Source of the DNA: Mucilaginibacter sp.
GTDB taxonomy: Bacteria; Bacteroidota; Bacteroidia; Sphingobacteriales; Sphingobacteriaceae
Length of the DNA: 64,000 nt
Direction of reading: 5' to 3'
Assembly: GCF_025359345.1 (NCBI RefSeq)
Contig: NZ_JANYGQ010000018.1
Coordinates: forward strand, 62,001 to 126,000
Of this stretch, positions 1 through 10,232 are shown piece by piece (position 1 is the first letter of the stretch; every line of letters begins with the position of its first letter). The position numbers and the translations under genes were made by a program. The notes under the pieces are model-generated. The model did not search any database, was not told the origin of the DNA, and saw nothing but the letters and a program-made list of their open reading frames with translations.

Positions 1-2803
1 TAATATTTAATCTATCCGGGTCTTGTATGACCTCTTTAAGATTATCATTCTTGTCATATCCATAGGTTGTTTTAACCTGATTGCCGTCTGTAATCGATTT
101 GAGTCGGCTTACTTCATCATATTCAGCTGCGTAATGAATAGGCGTTCCGCTTATCGAAATCGAATTTAGATTACCGTATTGATTATATCCGAAGTTTGTA
201 ACCACTCCATTGGCATCCGTTTTTGTAGCAGGAAGGCCAGTCGAAAAATAACCGTAATCCATCTTATAGTTAGATGTGGTCTCGTTGGTTTCGTTTCCGT
301 TTGGATCATAAGAATAATACGTTATAGTATTATTCGGCCATGTATGACTGGTTACATGGTTAGTCGGGTCATATGTATATTGATTTGTCTGTGATTGCCC
401 TCCACCTGAATAATCGCTCCGCAGAACATTCCCCATATTATCATACTGGAAGTTTTCGCGGATATTTGACTGATTGTCTACCACTACAGTTGGAAGCGTA
501 GGATTTTGGCTGTCTCCATATGTAAGTGTAATGTCGGAACTTGCTGATTTTATATTCGATACCGTGCCTGCTGCTGATTGATTATAAGTAATTGAATATT
601 GGGTGCCTGACGAAGGAGTCGTTGTAATTACGCTTTGCGTACCAATTGACGACTGCGAATATGCGGCAGTGAAATCGACCTTTGTTACATAATCGGGTGT
701 TTGTGTTTGTTTAAGCTTCCGCGCAGCATAGGTGTTGTTAATTGTATTACCCTGTGGCTTTATAATAGAGGTCAATAAGTGATTATCTACATCGCTGGAC
801 CCGTAGACATAATTAGTGATATTAAGATTGGCGTCGGTTACAGCCGCTAAATTTAATTTAGTGCGATTAACGCTGAAGTGTATCGTTCGGTTAGAATTAT
901 CACTTACGTAGGCTAATAAATCTGAGCCTGGAACGTAGTGAAAATTTAATATGCGGCCAGAAAAGTTATCTATTACTCTATACAGGCGCTCAGCGCTTGA
1001 GCCGAAGCATCGCTCCGAAGTACTATCACAATGTGAGCGTTCGTAGTTAAAAGTAAGGGATTGGTTATTTTGATCCCGTATGGTCGTAGCATAGAAGAAA
1101 GATGGGAGATTTTCATTGCTATTGGTTGAAATGTTAAATTGAGTGGTAACCTGATTCTTTGATACTAGATTGAATGAGGTGATATGCCCGCCAATTTTAT
1201 TAGTTATAATAAACTTATCATAAACCCCGGAACTCTCAAATTTCCCTGCAAGTGCGTTATAGACCAGGATACTACCGTCACCTAGTCGAATAATTATATA
1301 CCTATCATTGTTATATTGATCTAAGACGGATTGGGCAAAAATATTATAAGTATGGGTCCATCCAATGCCAAGCGGAAAAATCCTTTCTTTCGCTAATTGT
1401 TCATCGAAATTTCCCCATTTATTGAAGTATTCATTATATCCAAGTGAAGGTATGTCAATCCAATCTGAATGATAGCTATAGACGAAATTCAATCCAATTC
1501 CTCCGCTTGGAATTGAGAACTCGCTTTGTTCATATGTCTTAAAAACACCACGTGTAATATCTGTTGGTGTGCTGGAATTACTTAATTGTATATTGTTAGG
1601 GTTGTAAAAGTTATTTGATGAGATAAATCGTTGCCCATATTTATTGACCAGATTGCTTAGGACTACCAAGTAGAATTCTCCCGGATTGACGTTTATATTA
1701 TCGGGAAAGCCAAAGTTAAATACATAGCTTCCTAAGATTCCATCTTCGAATGCACGTTTGAAATATCCATAGTTGTAGTCATCGTAATAAACACCTTGAA
1801 AAAAGAAGCTTGAACTATGGTTAAAGATGTCATACCCGTCCATATCTGGTTGAATATTCCACGCCTCATAAAGCATTCTTAAAATATTGCCAGTTGTAAT
1901 TCTATTATGTGGGGTGATGAACGTGTAATCTCTGCTTAAACATGATCGGCCATCATCATATTCTAAAAAACACATAGCTTTTATAGCCTGCTTTTCGGTA
2001 GAAGAAAGCGAGTCAATGTCTCCGAAAAATGTGGGAAAGTAGTCGGAAGGAAGTGTCGTTGGAATATTTACCTTATATAATGCATTTAATGTGGCAACTG
2101 ATGCATTAATAACACTAAAATTTGCCAATGTAGGCACATCGATATAATTAGGGATATAATGCTGGTTACATAAATTATCTGCGGCATTAATAACTTCAGC
2201 CGAAGGAAGATTGCCATTCGTCCATGTTATACAATTAGTTCGAATGCCGGGAGGACCAAACGAAGCCAATAATTCAACATTGTCAACACGAAAGACAGTT
2301 GGGTAACTTTGATTCGTACTGCCAATAAATTTTACCGTTATTGTTTGATTGTATAACTCTGGTGGAATTGTAATTGAGGCGGTCTTTGCATACCCTGATC
2401 CACTCCACGTGTTTGAGCGATTAGAAATATTGAAGATTGGAAATACTTCTTGAGTGCCTATATAGATTCCGACATGCAGAAAGTCATTGTCAGCTACGTT
2501 GGGCTCACTTGTAGAAACCGAATACTCGAAATCAAATGTAACTGTTGAAACGCCAGATGGAATAGTGACTGATTGATATAACTCGCCATATAGCCTATCA
2601 GCGGGATTACCAATATTAGTAGCGAGGTAAGCATAACCTGCTTGTCCGTCGGCCCCATTGCTAAATCTCCTGTCGTAGTGAAAATCTCCGTTTGTTTGCC
2701 ACGCGTAATTTTCTGACGAGAAATCACCATTTTGTAATAGGTTAACTTGGCAAAACGACAAGCTACATTTTAAGAGGAGAACTATGAAAATATAATATTT
2801 CAT
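1..2803 (-). CDS. Secreted RHS/YD-repeat protein with N-terminal carbohydrate-binding-like domain (3' end outside window)
   Basis: The frame is open from an ATG at 2803 to the left edge, about 934 codons, so the C-terminus is missing. Residues 1-19 are a hydrophobic signal peptide ending SLSFCQ. It is followed by a motif LLQNGDF and a beta-rich stretch typical of the CBM4/9-like jelly-roll found before RHS domains. From about residue 440 onward there are the hallmarks of RHS/YD repeats: RLGDGSILVYN, YDNMGNVLRSDY, YSYDPNGNETNE, YGYDKNDNLKEV. RHS proteins form large secreted shells, often carrying a variable C-terminal toxin; that end is not visible here. The gene reads left, away from its neighbours, and is AT-rich. 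Family assignment is firm, function is not. Confidence 0.85.
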   Translation of the reverse strand, partial: MKYYIFIVLLLKCSLSFCQVNLLQNGDFSSENYAWQTNGDFHYDRRFSNGADGQAGYAYLATNIGNPADRLYGELYQSVTIPSGVSTVTFDFEYSVSTSEPNVADNDFLHVGIYIGTQEVFPIFNISNRSNTWSGSGYAKTASITIPPELYNQTITVKFIGSTNQSYPTVFRVDNVELLASFGPPGIRTNCITWTNGNLPSAEVINAADNLCNQHYIPNYIDVPTLANFSVINASVATLNALYKVNIPTTLPSDYFPTFFGDIDSLSSTEKQAIKAMCFLEYDDGRSCLSRDYTFITPHNRITTGNILRMLYEAWNIQPDMDGYDIFNHSSSFFFQGVYYDDYNYGYFKRAFEDGILGSYVFNFGFPDNINVNPGEFYLVVLSNLVNKYGQRFISSNNFYNPNNIQLSNSSTPTDITRGVFKTYEQSEFSIPSGGIGLNFVYSYHSDWIDIPSLGYNEYFNKWGNFDEQLAKERIFPLGIGWTHTYNIFAQSVLDQYNNDRYIIIRLGDGSILVYNALAGKFESSGVYDKFIITNKIGGHITSFNLVSKNQVTTQFNISTNSNENLPSFFYATTIRDQNNQSLTFNYERSHCDSTSERCFGSSAERLYRVIDNFSGRILNFHYVPGSDLLAYVSDNSNRTIHFSVNRTKLNLAAVTDANLNITNYVYGSSDVDNHLLTSIIKPQGNTINNTYAARKLKQTQTPDYVTKVDFTAAYSQSSIGTQSVITTTPSSGTQYSITYNQSAAGTVSNIKSASSDITLTYGDSQNPTLPTVVVDNQSNIRENFQYDNMGNVLRSDYSGGGQSQTNQYTYDPTNHVTSHTWPNNTITYYSYDPNGNETNETTSNYKMDYGYFSTGLPATKTDANGVVTNFGYNQYGNLNSISISGTPIHYAAEYDEVSRLKSITDGNQVKTTYGYDKNDNLKEVIQDPDRLNI

Positions 2804-3060
2804 AATTGTGCGATTTAGGATTTTATGTAAATATAGAAAAATATTATAAATCGCAAATAATAAATGAAATAAATATTTATGACACCGGAAATAAGGCATT
2901 CATTCCACCCAATTTCTTCAAAACCAACGCCAGGTTTTCGTCAGCCGTTATATAAGCTTTTCAAGCACATATAACAGCTGACCAGCTGTTAACCGCTCCG
3001 CGGGCTGAACCTGTCATGTGTTTTGAGAGAAAAAGGGTGTCATTCATAAAAGCTCCCTTT

Positions 3061-3104
3061 GGCATTTACAACGCTTCGCCTGGCGGCTCAGTATTGTAAA
3101 TGCC
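3061..3104. repeat. Perfect 11-bp inverted repeat
   Basis: GGCATTTACAA at 3061-3071 pairs exactly with TTGTAAATGCC at 3094-3104, enclosing a 22-nt GC-rich loop. It marks the left part of the GC-rich patch. It is not followed by a T tract, so a terminator is unlikely; a recombination-site or transposon-end origin is possible but unproven. Confidence 0.6.
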
Positions 3105-3571
3105 AACCGCTTTTCTTGTTAGGCTCGCCTGCACTGTCGCAAAAAGCTTCACTACCGGCAGCGCACGAAATGTCCCATTACATTGGCTATCGCGCTCGTT
3201 CCGCACTGCTTTGGTAGTTCGTGTCCAGACATTCCATTCAGTCGCTGCGCTCCCTCTGCCTGGACTTTTTGCTCCGCTCGCCGCCAACTTCGTTGCTCTC
3301 CGTTGGCGTTGGGCGGCTCGGAAAAAAGAGCAATGGTTTTTATATGAGGAGCATGGTTACACCTGGCTCTCGCGGTTTCAAAAATTTTCTTTCTAGTCTG
3401 CTTCCTGGTTCGCGCAAGTGGCGATACCGGTGTAGCGGTTAAACTTAACAACAGGTTTAATTTTGCTTATTAACGGTTGTAAATATGATGTTCGGCGATA
3501 AGCAGGATTGGTTATTTAAAAAACATGGTTAGGAGTTGGGTTAGGTCTTAAGTTTAAAATGTTAAACAATA

Positions 3572-3590
3572 CTATTGGACAATCCAATAG
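3572..3590. promoter_or_regulatory. Operator-like palindrome upstream of the permease
   Basis: CTATTGGA and TCCAATAG form a perfect 8-bp inverted repeat separated by CAA, about 160 bp before the permease start. The size and symmetry fit a dimeric repressor site. No regulator gene lies beside it, so the role is inferred only from symmetry. Confidence 0.35.
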
Positions 3591-3747
3591 AGGTGCTCTT
3601 ATACAATAAATTTCAAGATATCAATTGACTGCCGTTTTTTTAAAAAATATTGCTTTGTAAGCAATTAGTATTTCAATATTTTTGAATACCTTTACAAGAG
3701 CAATTAATTTTGCTTATGGACTAAACCTTTTGACAGTAAGATAACCC

Positions 3748-6144
3748 ATGATTAGAAATAATTTTAAAATTGCTTGGCGAAATTTATGGAAACATAAACG
3801 CATTACAATTATCAACATAACAGGTTTAGGTATTGGCGCAGCAGCAGCCATGCTAATAATACTTTGGGTACAAAATGAAATGAGTTTTGACTGTTTCGAA
3901 CCTGACTGGGAAAATATATTTTTAATAAAGACTTCAGTAACTATATCTAAAACTGAGACATGGCAATGGGAAAATTCCCCGTACGTATTAGGCGAACATG
4001 CTAAAAACGAAATCCCTGAGGTTAATACAATAACTAGACTGCAGGTTCACACTGGCGATCTTTTTATTCACATTGCTGATAAAATTATAAGTGAAAAAAA
4101 TGCCGCTTATGTTGACCGTCACTGGTTTAAGTTGTTTCAATACAATTTTGTTAGAGGTTCTGAGGATCAGTACCTTAAAAATCCGTTCAGCGTTATTCTT
4201 ACACAATCTGCTTCAAAAAGGTATTTTGGCAATCAAGACCCCATTGGAAAGGTTGTCCGGATAGACACAAATAATTACCAGGTACAAGGTGTTGTGAAGG
4301 ATTACCCTGCTAATACAAGTTTCAGGTTTGACATGTTATTGCCGCTTGAATCTCGTTTGGTTAGTCCGCAGCAGCAAAAAGATAACTTAGATTGGGGTAA
4401 TAGCGATTATCTAACGTTTATTAAACTTAACCCAAATTCAAATTTACGTGCAGTTACAGCAAAACTGCAATTAATTTTGCATAACAATAGGAAAGATGAC
4501 AATGGACAATCATTATATAGCTTACTAAACTTATCTCGTATCCATCTTGAAAATGATTGGCAATATTCTTCATTGATTCATGGCAACCAGACTATTGTAA
4601 ATGTTTTTATTATACTTGCCGCCCTCATATTAATGACGGCATGTATCAATTATGTTAATCTGACCACAGCACGTGCAAGTTTACGGTCGAAAGAAGTAAG
4701 TATCCGTAAAATCATCGGTGCAGAAAGAATGCAATTGTTCGGCCAATTTATGGCTGATTCATTTTTAGTAAGTATGCTATCACTTATAATAGCGTTAAGT
4801 TTGATGGAGTTAAGCATTTCTTGGTTTCGCCAGTTCACTGCAAAAGATTTTATTGAGCCGGTTTTTAACCCTGTTGTTTGGATTGTACTAGCGGGCGCAC
4901 TCTTAGTCTCTTTCCTTTTGAATGGCATTTACCCTGCAATTCTTTTGTCATCCATTAAACCGCTTAATGTGTTTCGAGGTGTATCCATGTTAAATATCAA
5001 AGACCTTACGTTAAGGCGAGTATTGGTAATTATGCAGTTCGCCATTTCTGTGGTTCTGATTGCCAGCACAATCGTTATTTATAGTCAGCTCAACTATGTG
5101 AAAAAAACCGATCCTGGCTACATTCGTAGTCAGGTATTTACTTTTACCTTCCCTTGGTGGAAAATTCCTCATTTTAATGGAAACAAACCCGGACAGTTAA
5201 ATGAATCGGTAAAAAAACAATTACAATCTCGGAACACTACAGCCAATGTTGCCATTGCAGGAAGTAATATCATAGCTTTTGAAGGATCAAGTTCAGGCGG
5301 CTTTGACTGGCCGGGCCGGGCTAAAGATTTTCAGCCTTCATTTTCAGCATTTGGTGCAGATCCAGACTTTGCCAATTTAATGCATCTCAAAATTATCAAG
5401 GGAAGGTGGTTCAACAAGGGAACTGTTGATAGGCATAATGTTTTATTAAATGAGACCGCCTTGAAACTTGTAAATCTCGTAGGCGATCCTATTGGGCAAC
5501 GTTTTGTTCATCAGAATGATACCGGGGTTATAATTGGGGTGGTTAAAGATTTTTATTTTAAAAGCTTTCACGATAAGATCGGGCCAATGGTTATTGCGGA
5601 AAATAACGCTACTAGTTTTTATATTAAAACAACTCCTTCTAACACTTCAACTGCAATAGGTACAGCTCGACAAGTTTGGAGGCAGTATTTTCCTGGCATG
5701 CCTTTCGATTACACCTTTCTTGATGATGCATATAATAACCTTTATAATGCCGAACAACAACAAGCAGTTCTAATCACCACATTTGCCGTAATAGCAATCT
5801 TTATATCTGCTTTGGGCTTGTTAGGGCTTGCTGCGTTTGCTGCTGAACAAAAGATTAAAGAAATTGGCATTCGCAGAGTGCTGGGTGCAAGTCTTCAGAA
5901 TATTGTGATTCTTTTAACAAAGGATTTTGTCAAGATGGTATGCATAGCTAGCGTTATCGCGTTTCCAATAATTTGGTTTGCAATGCATAAATGGCTTGAA
6001 AATTTTGCATATCGCATCAGCCTTTCTTGGTGGTTATTTGCGCTGGCTGCTGGAATAGCATTATTAATAGCGATGATTACTGTTAGTATCCAGTCTTTGT
6101 TAGCTGCGATGTCAAATCCTGTAAAAAACCTAAGAAATGAATAG
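3748..6144 (+). CDS. MacB/FtsX-family ABC transporter permease
   Basis: This 798-residue protein begins with the stereotyped Bacteroidota permease start (MIRNNFKIAWRNLWKHK), then one membrane helix at about 20-42 and a large extracytoplasmic MacB-type core domain. A first FtsX block of helices lies at about 285-410, with the typical motif RSKEVSIRKIIGAERMQL. It is followed by another helix, a second periplasmic domain, and a C-terminal FtsX block (EIGIRRVLGASLQNIV). The duplicated layout is normal for this family. Such permeases work with a separate LolD/MacB-like ATPase, which is not next to it here, so it appears as an orphan. Bacteroidota genomes carry many paralogues; the substrate cannot be deduced. 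Confidence 0.9.
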   Translation: MIRNNFKIAWRNLWKHKRITIINITGLGIGAAAAMLIILWVQNEMSFDCFEPDWENIFLIKTSVTISKTETWQWENSPYVLGEHAKNEIPEVNTITRLQVHTGDLFIHIADKIISEKNAAYVDRHWFKLFQYNFVRGSEDQYLKNPFSVILTQSASKRYFGNQDPIGKVVRIDTNNYQVQGVVKDYPANTSFRFDMLLPLESRLVSPQQQKDNLDWGNSDYLTFIKLNPNSNLRAVTAKLQLILHNNRKDDNGQSLYSLLNLSRIHLENDWQYSSLIHGNQTIVNVFIILAALILMTACINYVNLTTARASLRSKEVSIRKIIGAERMQLFGQFMADSFLVSMLSLIIALSLMELSISWFRQFTAKDFIEPVFNPVVWIVLAGALLVSFLLNGIYPAILLSSIKPLNVFRGVSMLNIKDLTLRRVLVIMQFAISVVLIASTIVIYSQLNYVKKTDPGYIRSQVFTFTFPWWKIPHFNGNKPGQLNESVKKQLQSRNTTANVAIAGSNIIAFEGSSSGGFDWPGRAKDFQPSFSAFGADPDFANLMHLKIIKGRWFNKGTVDRHNVLLNETALKLVNLVGDPIGQRFVHQNDTGVIIGVVKDFYFKSFHDKIGPMVIAENNATSFYIKTTPSNTSTAIGTARQVWRQYFPGMPFDYTFLDDAYNNLYNAEQQQAVLITTFAVIAIFISALGLLGLAAFAAEQKIKEIGIRRVLGASLQNIVILLTKDFVKMVCIASVIAFPIIWFAMHKWLENFAYRISLSWWLFALAAGIALLIAMITVSIQSLLAAMSNPVKNLRNE

Positions 6145-6346
6145 ATAATTTGAAATAAAATATCGAGTGCTATATCAATTTAGGAACAACATTCCTAAGT
6201 GCTTTGACATGCAATGTTTTTTATATGTAAATGCCTCATACACTACGATTTACCTTAATTTTTTTTTGAAAATTCTATCATTTTAATTTGGAATTTCAGT
6301 TTGAAAGCCTACCTTAGATAGGTACTAAACAATACCACAAAATAAT

Positions 6347-6574
6347 ATGAAAAACCAAAACCTTAGGGATCTAATCCGGAGAATGGAAAACTCCAATGAA
6401 ACATCAGAAATTGTTTCTTTAACTGATGAACTTGCTATTCAAGTGTATGGCGGGGTACTTTACACCAACAATGCTTGTTCTAACCCTAGTTGTTCGGCAG
6501 GCTCCAATGGAACCTGTACAAATACTGGCTGCACGACCGGCACTTCGAATTCTACTTGCATTAACAAACCTTAA
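6347..6574 (+). CDS. RiPP precursor peptide with GG leader and duplicated Cys-rich core
   Basis: A 75-residue peptide. The leader (about residues 1-36) is charged and ends in SLTDELAIQVYGG, matching the GG-type leaders of Bacteroidota natural-product precursors. The core contains five Cys and many Ser, Thr, Asn and Gly, and is an internal tandem duplication: CSNPSCSAGSNGT is followed by CTNTGCTTGTSNST and a last Cys. The next genes are a radical SAM/SPASM maturase and a C39 peptidase exporter, the expected partners for crosslinking and for leader cleavage after GG. The product is predicted to be a thioether- or otherwise radical-crosslinked peptide. Precursor identity rests on leader, composition and context. 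Confidence 0.85.
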   Translation: MKNQNLRDLIRRMENSNETSEIVSLTDELAIQVYGGVLYTNNACSNPSCSAGSNGTCTNTGCTTGTSNSTCINKP

Positions 6575-6586
6575 TTCCCTTGTTCC

Positions 6587-6619
6587 TAACATAATTGCCC
6601 GGATGGGGCAATTATGTTA
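6587..6619 (+). terminator. Terminator/attenuator between precursor and maturase genes
   Basis: A perfect 14-bp stem (6587-6600 with 6606-6619) closes a 5-nt loop and is followed by a T-rich run (about 6626-6640). It lies inside the presumed operon, so partial read-through would yield far more peptide mRNA than enzyme mRNA. Confidence 0.75.
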
Positions 6620-6657
6620 ATTCCATTCTTTTTTATTTATTTTAAAATTATCGCAAG

Positions 6658-8025
6658 GTGTCTCAGCTACATAAAAAACTTTCATATTACACAATTTTTA
6701 CTGATGAAATCGGTGAAAATAATAGTAGTCGAATAATATTCTCAACGAGGTCAGCAAGGGCAGTTGTAGTAAGTAAGAGGGTTTATAACGCCTTATTACA
6801 AAATCAATGGCAGAAATTATCTAAAACCCTTATCGCCAACCTTATTAAGGAAGGAATTTTGGTCGATGAGGAAGAAAATGAGTTATCAAAAATAATTGAT
6901 GAAAACAAAAAGTTCATTAATGACGATACCGTTCTTTATCAAGTAATACAACCATCTGCTATGTGTCAACTTGGCTGTGATTATTGTGGACAAGACCATA
7001 AAAAAGTTAATATCAAAGATGAATTAATTGAAAAATTGATCTTGCGTTATAGGCAAAAATTAGTTCAAAGACCAAATTTTTACTCTGGAATTTTCATTGC
7101 ATGGTTCGGAGGGGAACCTCTAATGGCTTTGAGAGAAATAAGGATTTTAACCCAAAAATTGAAGGAACTTGCTTTGGAGTTTAAAATTTCATATGGTGCA
7201 AAAATTGTAACTAACGGGTTGAGCCTTAAACCGACAATATTCAGGGAATTAGCATTAGATTTGGATATTCGGTCAATGGAAATTACTTTGGATGGTACAG
7301 CTGAATACCATGACGTTAGACGTATTACGAAGGAAGGCTATGATACCTTTGACATTATATTTAAAAATTTGACGGAAATTTTTGGTATGCCTGATTACTC
7401 AAGTTTGGGATGCTCAATATCAATTAGATGTAATGTTGATAAGCGCAATTATTTGGGAGTGACGCCACTTATAAAAAAAATGGCCGATAATGATTTTAAC
7501 AAATTTATCACAAATTTTTATGTAGCTTCAGTGTACTCTTGGGGAAATGATGCGCATTTGAAATCTTTTTCAAAAGAAGAGTTTTCGGAAATGGAGATTG
7601 ATTGGATGGTTGACCAATATCAGCACGGGTTCATGCCAAACCTGTTGCCAAGTAGAGTAAAAACAGTTTGTCTTGCCGTTAATCCATCTAACGAAATGGT
7701 GGATGCCTATGGAAACCTATTTAATTGTACAGAAGTTTCATATGTTGATGTCTACAAGGACACTAGCTATGTTCTTGGAAATGTTAAATTTGATAGACCA
7801 GATGAAGAATATAAAGATAGACCACTAGTCAATTGGAACGATGAAATCTTAGATAATAAATTCCAGTGCAATAGTTGTAAAATGCTCCCCGTTTGTGGTG
7901 GAGGATGTCCAAAATCCTGGCATGAGGATATGCGAGCATGCCCTACAAATAAGTTTAATATTAAAGAAAAATTATTATTATCTTATGTGTTGACAAAATC
8001 AAACATAAAGGAAGTAACTGCCTAA
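6658..8025 (+). CDS. Radical SAM/SPASM peptide maturase
   Basis: A 455-residue protein with the radical SAM cluster motif CQLGCDYC at about residue 103, spaced CxxxCxxC, binding the catalytic 4Fe-4S cluster. A GGEPL motif follows (FGGEPL), and a C-terminal SPASM-type Cys set CNSCKMLPVCGGGC plus a late CP at about 403-430 binds auxiliary clusters. Its N-terminal 90 residues resemble a leader-recognition region. It probably installs crosslinks in the Cys-rich peptide encoded just upstream. The only in-frame start after the preceding stop is GTG at 6658. The stop TAA shares one base with the ATG of the exporter, so the two are translationally coupled. Confidence 0.88.
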   Translation: MSQLHKKLSYYTIFTDEIGENNSSRIIFSTRSARAVVVSKRVYNALLQNQWQKLSKTLIANLIKEGILVDEEENELSKIIDENKKFINDDTVLYQVIQPSAMCQLGCDYCGQDHKKVNIKDELIEKLILRYRQKLVQRPNFYSGIFIAWFGGEPLMALREIRILTQKLKELALEFKISYGAKIVTNGLSLKPTIFRELALDLDIRSMEITLDGTAEYHDVRRITKEGYDTFDIIFKNLTEIFGMPDYSSLGCSISIRCNVDKRNYLGVTPLIKKMADNDFNKFITNFYVASVYSWGNDAHLKSFSKEEFSEMEIDWMVDQYQHGFMPNLLPSRVKTVCLAVNPSNEMVDAYGNLFNCTEVSYVDVYKDTSYVLGNVKFDRPDEEYKDRPLVNWNDEILDNKFQCNSCKMLPVCGGGCPKSWHEDMRACPTNKFNIKEKLLLSYVLTKSNIKEVTA

Positions 8026-10232
8026 TGCGCTTTCCTTTCTACCATCAGAGAGATGGGGCAGATTGCGGCCCTACTTGCCTAAGAATGATCGCTAAATTCT
8101 ATGGAAAGAAAGTCGACTCGGAATTTATAAAAAGAAAAACGTTTGGCAATAAAGAAGGTGTTAACTTACTTGATCTTTCGCAGGCTGCTAAATCTATCAA
8201 TTTTGATGCCGTTAACTATCAATTAACTTTTGAAAAATTAATAGAATTAGCTGTACTCCCTTGTATCTTGTTTTGGGGGAAAAACCATTTCGTAATCTTA
8301 TACAAAATAAAACAAAAAAAAAACGGAAAACGGTTTTTTTTAATTGCAGATCCTTCACTAGCTAAGATTACTCTTAATGAAGATGACTTTAAAAGTTTTT
8401 TTCTTCCTGATAACTTAGATAAAGGATTTTGTTTGTTTCTCGAACCTAATGAAGAATTTGATACAGAAGAAATTCGACCAGAAAAGCAGGTCAATATTTG
8501 GAAATTTTTGCTCTCCAACATCAAATCATTCCGCTCTCAATTTATCCTTATTTTCCTACTGACGGCAATATCTTCGATTTTTGCCTTCATATTGCCATTT
8601 ATAAACAAGGATATTATTGACGTAGGAATTAAAAACAAAAGCGTAAAATTGATTGAGTATTTGCTTTTTTTTCAATTGTTCTTCTTTCTTGCAAATACAC
8701 TTGGTAATACATTCCGGGCTTACATTCTACTCCACACCGGCACCAGTATCAATATCAAAATTGTTACCGATTTTTTATATAAAGTACTTAAACTTCCCAT
8801 ATACTTTTTTGAATCGAAAACATCGGGAGACATAATTCAAAGAATATCTGACAACAAAAGGGTAGAAGATTTTGTAAGTAATCAATTTATAGGAACCTTT
8901 TTTTCTTTAGTAAATCTTGCTGTTTTTATGACTGTTCTCATTTTTTATGATATCAAGATCTCTTTAGTTTTTGCGTTAGGCAGCGCTCTTTCCGTTACCT
9001 GGACAATATTTTTTCTTGGAAAACGCAAAACAATAGACTATAAGCGCTTTCGTGAACTTTCTGAAAACAATGATGAAATATATGAAATAGTGCGAAGTAT
9101 GCCGGAAATTAAACTTAATTCTTTCGAATCATACAAGGCAAATCAATGGAAGAAAATCCAAAATAAAATGTTCCATATTAATATATCAACGTTGTTTATT
9201 GATCAGGTACAAAATTTAGGAGCAGATTCCATCTCACAGATAAAAAATATTATTATCACCTTTTTAGCTGCTTATAGTGTTGTACAAGGGCACATGACTT
9301 TGGGTGTCTTATTAAGCATATCTTATATTATCGGGCAGCTGAATGTTCCTATAACACAATTGACAGCATTTATTACTACATTACAAACCGTAGGATTTTC
9401 GCTCCAGCGCTTGAATGAAGTCCATAATCAAAAAGATGAGGATGAAATAGTTCGGAAAACTTCAGATACTATTCATGATTACAACTTTAAGAATAAGATT
9501 TCAATTAGCAATTTGAGTTTTCAATATGGTGGAAAAAACTCTCCGTATGTACTGAAAGACGTAAACTTAGAAATTCCTATAGGAAAAGTTACTGCAATTG
9601 TAGGTACAAGCGGAAGTGGAAAATCAACTTTATTGAAATTACTGCTAAAGTTGTACAATTCGACGGAGGGGGAAATTTTAATTGATGACGTTAACTTGAA
9701 GGATTTATCGCCATCGGAGTTAAGGTCTCATTGTGGGGTAGTAATGCAAGACGGTGTTATATTTTCAGACACGATTCTAAGAAACATAGTTATGGGTAAT
9801 GAATGCGATGAAAATGCAGATAGGTTACTAGATGCTACTAAAACTTCAAGGATTCATGATTTCATTATGAGCTTACCTCTTAAATATAAAACCAAAATTG
9901 GAACTCAGGGGGTTGGTTTAAGTGAAGGTCAAAAACAGCGAATACTAATAAGTCGGGCAATATTTAGAAATCCTAAATTCTTATTTTTAGATGAGGCCAC
10001 GAGCTATTTGGACGCTGAAAACGAGAAAATAATTACGGATGGCCTTAGTGAGTTTTATACTGGCAAAACAGTTATAATAGTTGCTCATCGATTGAGCACC
10101 GTAAAAAACGCTGACAAAATAATTGTCTTAAATGATGGGACTGTTATCGAAACTGGCACACATAAGGAACTTGTACATGCTAAAGGGAGATATTTTAACC
10201 TTATTAAAAATCAATTAGAACTAGGAAGATGA
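8025..10232 (+). CDS. C39 peptidase-containing ABC exporter (PCAT)
   Basis: A 735-residue fusion. The N-terminal C39 cysteine peptidase has the catalytic Cys in DGADCGPTCLRMI (about residue 14), a His in NHFVILY and an Asp in ADPS. It cuts leaders after GG. An ABC membrane domain spans about 160-450, and the nucleotide-binding domain has Walker A GTSGSGKST (about 527), signature LSEGQKQR (about 631) and Walker B FLFLDEATS (about 652). It therefore matures and exports the peptide encoded by the first gene of this locus. Complete length and intact motifs suggest it is functional. Confidence 0.93.
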   Translation: MRFPFYHQRDGADCGPTCLRMIAKFYGKKVDSEFIKRKTFGNKEGVNLLDLSQAAKSINFDAVNYQLTFEKLIELAVLPCILFWGKNHFVILYKIKQKKNGKRFFLIADPSLAKITLNEDDFKSFFLPDNLDKGFCLFLEPNEEFDTEEIRPEKQVNIWKFLLSNIKSFRSQFILIFLLTAISSIFAFILPFINKDIIDVGIKNKSVKLIEYLLFFQLFFFLANTLGNTFRAYILLHTGTSINIKIVTDFLYKVLKLPIYFFESKTSGDIIQRISDNKRVEDFVSNQFIGTFFSLVNLAVFMTVLIFYDIKISLVFALGSALSVTWTIFFLGKRKTIDYKRFRELSENNDEIYEIVRSMPEIKLNSFESYKANQWKKIQNKMFHINISTLFIDQVQNLGADSISQIKNIIITFLAAYSVVQGHMTLGVLLSISYIIGQLNVPITQLTAFITTLQTVGFSLQRLNEVHNQKDEDEIVRKTSDTIHDYNFKNKISISNLSFQYGGKNSPYVLKDVNLEIPIGKVTAIVGTSGSGKSTLLKLLLKLYNSTEGEILIDDVNLKDLSPSELRSHCGVVMQDGVIFSDTILRNIVMGNECDENADRLLDATKTSRIHDFIMSLPLKYKTKIGTQGVGLSEGQKQRILISRAIFRNPKFLFLDEATSYLDAENEKIITDGLSEFYTGKTVIIVAHRLSTVKNADKIIVLNDGTVIETGTHKELVHAKGRYFNLIKNQLELGR

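Larger units (their letters stand above)
2804..3747. other. Long intergenic stretch with gene relics and a GC-richer patch
   Basis: No convincing gene is present. A 27-codon open stretch on the minus strand (2877-2960, starting KAYITADENL and ending NALFPVS) looks like the broken 3' end of an unidentified gene. The patch at about 2985-3450 is visibly richer in G and C than either flank and carries overlapping open frames on both strands without recognisable domains, which suggests a structured or formerly coding sequence of foreign origin. The last 300 bases are AT-rich and contain the upstream region of the permease gene. Confidence 0.5.

Noticed and set aside
3061..3104. Integron attC site
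   Set aside because: The inverted repeat lacks the GTTRRRY/RYYYAAC arms and no integron integrase is near.
3066..3451. Overlapping open frames on both strands
   Set aside because: Frames on both strands of the same DNA, no domain, no operon context, and composition explains the lack of stops.
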